Positions 1 to 4,831 of a DNA stretch of 7,837 nucleotides are shown here, piece by piece. The position numbers were made by a program, and so were the translations under genes. The DNA is taken from NCBI GenBank assembly GCA_964413525.1, contig CAYPTI010000084.1, forward strand, positions 1-7,837, given 5' to 3'. The notes beneath the pieces were generated by a model. The model made no database searches, was not told the origin of the DNA, and saw only the letters and a program-made list of their open reading frames with translations. This DNA is from CAYPTI01 sp964413525 [NCBI: uncultured bacterium] (GTDB lineage: Bacteria > T1Sed10-126). Numbering within the stretch: position 1 is the first letter of the stretch; each line of letters begins with the position of its first letter.

Positions 1-94
1 AGCCGCCGGTTGACCGGACAGGATGGGAGGTGCGAGTTTCTACACGGTTCGGGAGCCATTTCAAACGTGGGTGGGCCCGAAGAGCGGTCAACGA
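1..94. other. Left-edge stretch with no supportable gene
   Basis: This stretch lies downstream of the dioxygenase alpha gene. No start codon with a credible SD is visible on either strand, and frames open here on the plus strand are antisense shadows of the alpha gene. A short inverted repeat, CCGGT-TG-ACCGG at 6-17, could be a protein-binding site for whatever lies to the left. A minus-strand ATG near 59 opens a frame that stays open to the edge, but it has no SD, so I do not call it a gene. Confidence 0.5.
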
Positions 95-121
95 AGTGGA
101 TCGCATGGACAGCGATCCACT
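95..121 (-). terminator. Perfect 10-bp hairpin just after the dioxygenase alpha stop codon
   Basis: The arms AGTGGATCGC (95-104) and GCGATCCACT (112-121) are perfectly complementary around a 7-nt loop (105-111). On the minus-strand transcript the stem begins 3 nt after the alpha stop codon (125-127). There is no run of U after it, so it is not a textbook intrinsic terminator. It may stop transcription weakly, assist Rho-dependent ending, or protect the 3' end of the operon mRNA. Its position against a stop codon and its perfect pairing argue for a real transcript-end element. Confidence 0.55.
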
Positions 122-124
122 CAA

Positions 125-1438
125 TCAGGTTTGATGGGTTTCGATCCAGCGTTCGTACCACCAGCTGTACATGCCGCGGAAGTGGGCATCGTCGGTCAGG
201 TGTCCGGCTCGCCGGTAAGGGGGAAGACCGTCGGGTTGTTTCGGGACCTCCCGGTGAAGTCCCTTGGAGAGGTCGTTATAGGCCACTTCGGACCCGTTCA
301 GGCCCTCGGCCTGACAGCCCTTCTGAACGTTATGCATGGCGACAATATCGTCCGGGGACCCCGAGCCGGCCCCTCCGCCGAAGAATTCGTCTCGCTCAAT
401 CTGAATTTGCTCCACCAGTTCGGGATCCGCGTCATCGGGATGATAGAAGTAATAGGTGACTTCGGTTTCGTCCACCGAGATCGGCTGCGGTCGACGGATG
501 GCCACCCAGCTTCCGATCAGGGATAGGTTCGGAAACAAACTCATGTGGACAAACAGGGCTGAGTCCTCCAGCTCCAGGTTTTCCGGGGTGCCAAACCCCC
601 ACCGTTTCATCGCCCGGTACCGGGGACCCGAGTCGTTGGAGCGGGGGATGTTCATGATCACTCCGCCGTGCCCTCCGCGGAAGGAAACGGCCTTGTTGAG
701 GTCCTCGGGATCGAACTCGTAACCCGAGCTCGTGTCCTTGGTGTTTCCCGCGACGTTGGAGGTCGGGTGAACGAACGGTGGGTGGTACCCGTCAATGCCG
801 TTTTCCATCTGGAGCTTCCAGTTGCCGTCGTAGGTGAAGGTCTGGGCCGGGCTCATGGTCAGGTTCCGACCGGCAAAGAACTGCTCGAGGTAGGGTTTTG
901 CCTGACCGAGGTACTCGTCGAACGGAACCACGTCCTCGTTCAGGCTCACGAACACCAACCCGTGAAAATTTTTCAGGCGGGGGACCTCCACGAGGCCCAG
1001 TTCGTCCATGTCCATGTCCTCGGGGTACCCCTCCCGGTCGGGAACCGTGACCAGGTCTCCTCGACTGGAGTAGGTCCACGCGTGGTACATGCAGCGAAAC
1101 CGGGCCGTGTTGCCCTGATCCGACCGGCAGACCATGGTTCCGCGGTGCCGGCACCGGTTGTAGAAGCAATGCAGTTCACCCCGGTCGTCCCGGGAAAGGA
1201 TGACCGGTTGTCGTCCGACCTTCAGGGTGAGGTAATCGTTGGGCTGTTCGACCCGGTTTTCGTGGGCCAGGAACACCCAGTTTTTTTCGAACAATTCCTC
1301 CATTTCCCATTCGAAGATGTCCGGATCGGAATAGATGTCCTTGTGAAGTTTGAACCGATCATCCGTCCGTTCGATCAGGTCCGAACGAGGGACCCGGGGA
1401 GCTGTTATCGAATCCGGGTGACTTGGTTCGACTGCCAT
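125..1438 (-). CDS. Rieske-type aromatic ring-hydroxylating dioxygenase, alpha (catalytic) subunit
   Basis: This is the large subunit of a Rieske non-heme iron oxygenase, which adds both atoms of O2 to an aromatic ring to give a cis-dihydrodiol. It is 437 aa, normal for the family. The N-terminal Rieske domain binds a 2Fe-2S cluster through C96-x-H98 and C116-x2-H119, with the usual 17-residue spacing. The C-terminal catalytic domain has the mononuclear iron site N213-x2-D216-x2-H219-x4-H224. D216 matches the residue that links the two metal centres across subunits, and the third iron ligand is probably D363 or D364. The ATG at 1438 is preceded by AGGAGG (1447-1452) with 8 nt spacing. It lies 30 nt after the beta-subunit gene in the same operon. 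In known enzymes electrons come from a ferredoxin and reductase, and neither is in the window. Family certain; the substrate (benzoate-, biphenyl- or phthalate-like) is not assignable. Confidence 0.95.
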   Translation of the reverse strand: MAVEPSHPDSITAPRVPRSDLIERTDDRFKLHKDIYSDPDIFEWEMEELFEKNWVFLAHENRVEQPNDYLTLKVGRQPVILSRDDRGELHCFYNRCRHRGTMVCRSDQGNTARFRCMYHAWTYSSRGDLVTVPDREGYPEDMDMDELGLVEVPRLKNFHGLVFVSLNEDVVPFDEYLGQAKPYLEQFFAGRNLTMSPAQTFTYDGNWKLQMENGIDGYHPPFVHPTSNVAGNTKDTSSGYEFDPEDLNKAVSFRGGHGGVIMNIPRSNDSGPRYRAMKRWGFGTPENLELEDSALFVHMSLFPNLSLIGSWVAIRRPQPISVDETEVTYYFYHPDDADPELVEQIQIERDEFFGGGAGSGSPDDIVAMHNVQKGCQAEGLNGSEVAYNDLSKGLHREVPKQPDGLPPYRRAGHLTDDAHFRGMYSWWYERWIETHQT

Positions 1439-1468
1439 GGGAGTTCCCTCCTGAAGAAATTCCGTCGA

Positions 1469-1957
1469 TTAGACCAGCGGAAGATGACCGCGCACCGTCC
1501 GCCGGTTGGTTACCTGGACTTTTTTAAAGGAAATTTTGAGTTCGTTCTCCACGGTCCGCAACCGGTAGGTTACGTCCCCGGCGAAGAACTGTTGAATATC
1601 GTCCTGTTCCAGGTGGAGCATCCATTTGGCACGGGCCGTGGGGATCTCGACGTCTCCGTCGAGGTAGACGTTGCTGAGGAACCGATCGGTCTTCAACCCC
1701 TGAAAGGCCCAGGCCCGTTCCGACATGGCCCGCTTGCCGGCAAATTGTTCGAGGGATTCCTTGGTTCGCTGGTGACGGTTCACCACGCTGCGGGCTTTTT
1801 TGAAACTGAGATCCTCGGTCTCCTCGGACGGCATCCAGTAGACGGCGTCCTCGGTGAACAGATCCAGCCAGCGATCGTACTGCCCCCGGTCCAGAAGTTT
1901 GGTCTCCCGGAACAGAAGGGACCGGACGTCTTCGACGTCCGGGGAGTCGGTAGCCAT
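1469..1957 (-). CDS. Aromatic ring-hydroxylating dioxygenase, beta (small) subunit
   Basis: This is the small subunit of the Rieske dioxygenase, with an NTF2/SnoaL-like cone fold. In alpha3beta3 enzymes it is mainly structural and can influence substrate choice. The N-terminal signature is clear: a short helix with RETKLLDRGQYDRWLDLFTE followed by DAVYWMP, near residues 17-43. The chosen start is the ATG at 1957, giving 162 aa, because AAAGGG at 1966-1971 sits 8 nt upstream, the same spacing as at the other genes. The frame stays open to a TTG at 2014 (181 aa) and has another ATG at 1975, but neither has an SD, and the extra residues are not family-like. The beta gene comes before the alpha gene in transcription, the reverse of most dioxygenase operons. 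The gap to the upstream cupin gene is about 137 nt, long for this compact region. Confidence 0.92.
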   Translation of the reverse strand: MATDSPDVEDVRSLLFRETKLLDRGQYDRWLDLFTEDAVYWMPSEETEDLSFKKARSVVNRHQRTKESLEQFAGKRAMSERAWAFQGLKTDRFLSNVYLDGDVEIPTARAKWMLHLEQDDIQQFFAGDVTYRLRTVENELKISFKKVQVTNRRTVRGHLPLV

Positions 1958-2046
1958 GAACTCAACCCTTTCCATCGGGGTTAGCGGACGGTACTGATTT
2001 CCACCTTCATACAACGTATATTCCGAAGCGATCCACGATTTCCGGC

Positions 2047-2062
2047 ACAGAGCCCCTTCTGT
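2047..2062 (-). other. Small hairpin in the cupin to beta-subunit gap
   Basis: ACAGA (2047-2051) and TCTGT (2058-2062) form a 5-bp stem around 6 nt, and CCGG tetramers at 2042-2045 and 2071-2074 flank it. It lies between the cupin stop and the beta-subunit gene, in an unusually long intercistronic gap. It could set different expression levels for cupin and dioxygenase, for example by RNA processing or partial termination. No U-run follows. A stem this short can occur by chance. Confidence 0.2.
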
Positions 2063-2094
2063 TGTCGGTTCCGGGAAACGACGGGGGGAGGACC

Positions 2095-2556
2095 TTACCC
2101 GCGGAGGTCTTCGTCCGTTTCAGCCACGGACTCCCGGACGTCGTCCTGAGTGACTTCCTCCAGGGTATCCGTCTCCGGGTCGTAGTTGACCACCGTTTCC
2201 TCCTGGACGTCCCGGATAACCAGGGCCACGGCCGGTTCGTCCTCCGACAGGTTTTCGGGTTGATGGATCTCATCCGGGGGAATGTAGAGGAAGTCGCCTT
2301 TCTGAGCGTCAACGTAGTCCTCCAGACCTCGACCCGTGTAAAGCCGGATGGGACCCCCTTCCAGAACGTAAATTCCGGTTTCAAAATCAATATGGTGGTG
2401 TGCTTCCGCTTTGGCGCCCGGGGGGATGACGCTGCGGGCGGCGTAAATGTTCCGGGCTCCAACCGTCTCGGTCGAGATGCCCTCAAAGTTGGTCATGCCT
2501 CGCGTTTCCTGGGTTCCACTGACCACCGTTTCGTCGGGTGAGCGGACCTGAGCCAC
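2095..2556 (-). CDS. Small single-domain cupin protein with an intact metal site
   Basis: This is a 153-aa single-domain cupin (beta-barrel), first gene of the dioxygenase operon. Cupin motif 1 is G47-x5-H53-x-H55-x3-E59 and motif 2 is G87-x5-P93-x4-H98-x3-N102. The four usual metal ligands H53, H55, E59 and H98 are all present, so it probably binds Fe, Mn or a similar metal. The C-terminal third, roughly residues 115-153, is strongly acidic and probably flexible. I chose the GTG at 2556 because a perfect 10-base SD (GGAGGTGATC, 2560-2569) sits 8 nt before it. An in-frame GTG at 2565 overlaps that SD and cannot be used with it. Small cupins in aromatic-degradation operons act as dioxygenases, isomerases or decarboxylase-like enzymes, or are uncharacterised. 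Fold and metal site are secure, the reaction is not. It has no DNA-binding domain, so it is not a typical regulator. Confidence 0.9.
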   Translation of the reverse strand: MAQVRSPDETVVSGTQETRGMTNFEGISTETVGARNIYAARSVIPPGAKAEAHHHIDFETGIYVLEGGPIRLYTGRGLEDYVDAQKGDFLYIPPDEIHQPENLSEDEPAVALVIRDVQEETVVNYDPETDTLEEVTQDDVRESVAETDEDLRG

Positions 2557-2559
2557 CCT

Positions 2560-2569
2560 GATCACCTCC
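2560..2569 (-). promoter_or_regulatory. Perfect extended Shine-Dalgarno of the cupin gene
   Basis: On the minus strand this reads GGAGGTGATC, the full complement of the conserved 16S rRNA 3' tail. The GGAGG core ends 8 nt before the GTG at 2556, which fixes that codon as the start. An SD this long predicts very strong ribosome recruitment unless it is masked by mRNA structure. Confidence 0.85.
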
Positions 2570-2600
2570 GAAAAAATATCGAGAACGTTCGGATACGAAC
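2567..2600 (-). promoter_or_regulatory. Possible translational switch: two overlapping hairpins in the cupin leader
   Basis: On the minus-strand RNA, GTTCG (2596-2600) pairs with CGAAC (2587-2591) around a TATC loop. Alternatively TCCGAA (2589-2594) pairs with TTCGGA (2567-2572), which covers the first three bases of the cupin SD core. The two stems share bases 2589-2591, so they cannot form together: the first would free the SD and the second would partly hide it. Stems are 5 and 6 bp, and the second has a 16-nt loop, so stability is modest. It matches no riboswitch class I recognise. Confidence 0.3.
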
Positions 2601-2650
2601 ACAGTTTCTGTTGCTACGGGGAAAGACGTACCCTCGACCGGTTGATTTTC

Positions 2651-2679
2651 ATAATAATAGCGGAGCCTACACCGGTCAA
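2651..2679 (-). promoter_or_regulatory. Sigma70-type promoter of the cupin-dioxygenase operon
   Basis: Read on the minus strand, TTGACC (2674-2679) is followed after exactly 17 nt by TATTAT (2651-2656). Each hexamer matches 5 of 6 consensus bases. Transcription would start near 2644, giving a leader of about 88 nt before the cupin GTG. The two copies of CCTNNACCGGT, at 2632-2642 and 2666-2676, overlap the expected start and the -35 element, a placement typical of operators. Confidence 0.65.
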
Positions 2680-2727
2680 AGACTTTCGATTGCGTGAACC
2701 CGGTTTGGGCTCCACCCCTCGCCGAGC

Positions 2728-2756
2728 TTGAACTCCCTGCGGCAATCCGCTATATC
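2728..2756 (+). promoter_or_regulatory. Candidate weak promoter for the TRAP receptor gene
   Basis: TTGAAC (2728-2733) and TATATC (2751-2756) are separated by 17 nt, and each matches 4 of 6 sigma70 consensus bases. The predicted start near 2763 gives a leader of about 180 nt that contains the inverted repeat at 2809-2843. A CATAAT closer to the gene (2921-2926) would place the start inside the SD and so was not chosen. The weak match suggests a need for an activator, or that the true promoter was missed. Confidence 0.3.
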
Positions 2757-2808
2757 TGTGGTGGACAGTACATTATGTGGTGACGTTTGCCCGCCAGCTG
2801 TTCATTCG

Positions 2809-2843
2809 TCGGAATCTCGGAGTCTATCGACGGATGATTCCGA
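2809..2843. repeat. Inverted repeat TCGGAATC / GATTCCGA in the TRAP receptor leader
   Basis: Perfect 8-bp arms at 2809-2816 and 2836-2843 are separated by 19 nt (27 bp between equivalent positions). This could be a two-site operator for a dimeric regulator, or a stem-loop in the long leader. It lies downstream of the candidate promoter at 2728-2756, a position suited to repression. Confidence 0.35.
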
Positions 2844-2945
2844 ACGGGAGGTGCGGCCTGTTCAGTCGGAGGCAAATGATTGTTTGTCTGGTTTGTTGAT
2901 AACGTTTGACCTGGTAAGTACATAATTTTTTAGGAGGGTGTATTC

Positions 2946-3998
2946 GTGGACCGAAATAGCTTGAGGAGACGGTTGATGGTTGGTTGCCTGGTTGGATTGG
3001 TGATGTTGTTTGCGGGAATAGGTATCGGTTCCGCTCAGACGTCGGAGAACGAGACGGCGGAACTGAGTGTCGGGAGTTTTCTTCCCTCGGGGCTGATTGA
3101 AAACCATTTCATTTCCATCCTGCCCGAAACTCTCGAACAGCGCCATCCGGGCATGTTCGACGTGGAGTTTGCCGGAGGTCCCGAGACCTTCCCGCCGTTC
3201 GAACTGTTCAGTTTCGTCCGGCGCGGGGCCGTCGACATGGGCAACGTCCCCACGGCGTATTACTCCGGAGAGATCCCGGTCGCCCAGGGGTTGAACCTTC
3301 CCCTGATGCCCGCCTGGGAGTGGCGGGAGCATTCCATCCAGCAGTGGGCCGAAGAGGTCCATGAAGGGGACGGGATCAAGTACCTCGGGCAGACTGAAGG
3401 TGGAATTTCGTACCATTGCTACACGAAGGAGCGGGTCGAGTCTCCTGAAGATTTCGAGGGGATGTCGATCCGGACGACCCCGAACTACCGGCCGCTGCTT
3501 GAACGGTTCGGCGCGGACGCCGTTCAGGTTCCTCCGCCGGAGATTTACACGGCGCTGGAACGGGGCGTCATCGACGGATTCTGCTGGCCGGCCGCGGGGG
3601 CCGTGCTGGCTCAGGAATGGCATAAGGAAGTCAACTACGTGATTGATCCCGGCTTCTATCAGGTGGAGCTGGCTCTGATCATGGATCTTGATCGCTGGGA
3701 GCAACTGTCGTCCGCCCATCAGGAGGCCCTGATGGACACCGTCGAGGTGCTCGAGCGCCAGACGCACTATTACTTTGGCAAGCAGGCGGCGGAGGAACGG
3801 ATCCAGATGCGGGCCGACGGCCTGGAAGTGATCGAGTTCACCGGCGAGGCCCGGGAACGCTGGGAACGAGCTTCGTTTGAGGAATTTTGGAAGTTGCTCC
3901 TGGACACGGCGGATCGGGAGGACGTGGAGGAACTAAACCGCCTCCTGCAGGACGCCGGTCAGGAGACCTACTTTCCCGAGGACTACGAGGGTTCCTAG
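2946..3998 (+). CDS. DctP-type TRAP transporter periplasmic solute-binding protein
   Basis: This 350-aa protein is the exported receptor of a tripartite ATP-independent periplasmic (TRAP) transporter, which captures organic acids and hands them to a Na+- or H+-driven permease. The start is GTG, with AGGAGG (2932-2937) 8 nt upstream. Residues 1-30 are a signal peptide: an Arg-rich start (R8-R10), a hydrophobic core (about 12-28) and a likely signal peptidase I cut after GSA at A30. C14 lies before the hydrophobic core, so it is not a lipobox. The family signature runs from E168 to F212, with F170-E-G-M-S-I-R176 and A203-L-E-x2-V-I-D-G. R176 matches the conserved arginine that grips the substrate carboxylate in characterised members. 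No DctQ or DctM permease gene adjoins it, and the next gene converges 25 nt away. Family certain; an aromatic or dicarboxylic acid substrate is inferred from context only. Confidence 0.95.
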   Translation: MDRNSLRRRLMVGCLVGLVMLFAGIGIGSAQTSENETAELSVGSFLPSGLIENHFISILPETLEQRHPGMFDVEFAGGPETFPPFELFSFVRRGAVDMGNVPTAYYSGEIPVAQGLNLPLMPAWEWREHSIQQWAEEVHEGDGIKYLGQTEGGISYHCYTKERVESPEDFEGMSIRTTPNYRPLLERFGADAVQVPPPEIYTALERGVIDGFCWPAAGAVLAQEWHKEVNYVIDPGFYQVELALIMDLDRWEQLSSAHQEALMDTVEVLERQTHYYFGKQAAEERIQMRADGLEVIEFTGEARERWERASFEEFWKLLLDTADREDVEELNRLLQDAGQETYFPEDYEGS

Positions 3999-4023
3999 GT
4001 CAGGCTGGAGAGCGGGACCCGGT

Positions 4024-4806
4024 CTAGGTCGATCCGTCCGGTTGGTCGCCAAACGAGGCCAGAAACTGGTTTAAGGCTTCATCGCTGGGGAGGCTTCCGG
4101 ACCCACCGGAGGGGACGTTCTCAAGCTGACGGAGGTTGACGAACGTCTCCCCCAGGTTGAGCAGAACGGCGATCCCGTTGAGGACGGGGGTTCCTTCGAT
4201 GTCGAAGGGACCCCCACCGGCCAGCAGCAACATGGGCAATCCACCCGCCGGGATGATGATCTCGGCCCCCCGTTCGATCAGGGGCTCGGCCTGGTGGGTC
4301 ACGCTGTCCCGGATCCGCCGGCCGGCCGATTCGGAACCGAACCCTTCCACGAAGTCATCCACGTCCGAGTCGATCGCCGTGATCCCAACCACCTGATCCT
4401 GGAGGTCGTAGGCGGAGATCTGCTGTTCGTGCCAGGAAATGAACACCGGATTGATGGTTACCAGACCAATCGTTCGATCCTGAAGCCGGGCAAAAAACAG
4501 GCTGGTTTTTCCCAGCCCCAGGACGGGAATTCTCACGCTGCTTCGAGCCACGTCCAATCCCGCGTCCTGAAAATGTCCGAGCAGGAAGGCGTCGTAGTTT
4601 TCCCGTTCGGCCCGGATGGCGTTGCGCACGGCCAGCCGGGCGCAACGGAACTCAGTCAGGGAGTGGAGTTCGGCGGCCGACGGGCTCATTCCCTCCACCC
4701 GGAGTTCGACCCCGGGTGATGCCAGGTGCTCAAGATGCTCCCGGAGTCGCTCAAAGTAAGCCGCGTGCTGTTCGGGATCCGTAAAACTCTGGTACCAGAT
4801 CTTCAT
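4024..4806 (-). CDS. Asp/Glu (hydantoin) racemase-superfamily protein lacking both catalytic cysteines
   Basis: This 260-aa cytosolic protein has the two-lobed Asp/Glu racemase fold, the family of HyuE hydantoin racemase, aspartate racemase, maleate isomerase and arylmalonate decarboxylase. It opens with MKIWYQSF and has the expected loops at G77-H78-F79-Q80-D81 and I183-I-I-P186-A187-G188-G189. In catalytic racemases a Cys sits in each loop; here they are His78 and Ala187. The only Cys, C55, is in a helix elsewhere. Two-base racemisation by thiols is therefore unlikely, and a different reaction or ligand-binding role is inferred. The frame stays open upstream to 4947, but that would overlap the ligase. 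The ATG at 4806 has AGGGAGG (4815-4821) 8 nt upstream and starts 25 nt after the ligase stop, so the two are co-transcribed and probably act in one pathway. The C-terminal 30 residues are Gly/Ser-rich and look flexible. Confidence 0.88.
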   Translation of the reverse strand: MKIWYQSFTDPEQHAAYFERLREHLEHLASPGVELRVEGMSPSAAELHSLTEFRCARLAVRNAIRAERENYDAFLLGHFQDAGLDVARSSVRIPVLGLGKTSLFFARLQDRTIGLVTINPVFISWHEQQISAYDLQDQVVGITAIDSDVDDFVEGFGSESAGRRIRDSVTHQAEPLIERGAEIIIPAGGLPMLLLAGGGPFDIEGTPVLNGIAVLLNLGETFVNLRQLENVPSGGSGSLPSDEALNQFLASFGDQPDGST

Positions 4807-4814
4807 GCTCCTGG

Positions 4815-4821
4815 CCTCCCT
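4815..4821 (-). promoter_or_regulatory. Shine-Dalgarno that fixes the racemase-like start
   Basis: AGGGAGG on the minus strand ends 8 nt before the ATG at 4806. It decides against the longer frame beginning at 4947, which would run inside the 3' end of the ligase gene. Confidence 0.75.
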
Positions 4822-4831
4822 GTGGGTTGGG

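Larger units (their letters stand above)
2557..2945. other. Divergent intergenic control region between the cupin and TRAP receptor genes
   Basis: This 389-nt stretch holds no gene. Frames entering it on either strand lack start signals and are extensions of shadow frames. From left to right it contains the cupin SD and two alternative hairpins (2567-2600), a minus-strand promoter with flanking repeats (2632-2679), a weaker plus-strand promoter candidate (2728-2756), an inverted repeat (2809-2843) and the TRAP receptor SD (2932-2938). The back-to-back arrangement suggests one regulator could control uptake and ring oxidation together. Confidence 0.7.

Noticed and set aside
668-1984. 438-residue open frame on the plus strand across both dioxygenase genes
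   Set aside because: It is antisense to two genes with complete family motifs, has no SD, and its translation shows no family motif that I recognise. Long antisense frames are common with GC-rich codon use.
2028-2036. GCGATCCAC recurring from the hairpin at 112-120
   Set aside because: It is a single arm with no partner; a match of about 10 bases is expected by chance in a window this long.
2560-2569. GATCACCTCC on the plus strand, identical to the 3' end of 16S rRNA
   Set aside because: Only these ten bases match and no rRNA flanks them. On the minus strand it is the SD of the cupin gene at ideal spacing.
2906-2926. TTGACC and CATAAT just before the TRAP receptor gene as a promoter
   Set aside because: The spacer is only 9 nt, and the resulting transcript would start inside the SD.
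2946-3035. Lipoprotein signal in the TRAP receptor because of C14
   Set aside because: The Cys comes before the hydrophobic core and not after it, and no lipobox fits. A signal peptidase I site after A30 is better.
2862-3767. 301-residue minus-strand frame opposite the TRAP receptor
   Set aside because: It mirrors a confidently identified gene, runs into the intergenic region and has no recognisable domain or start signal.
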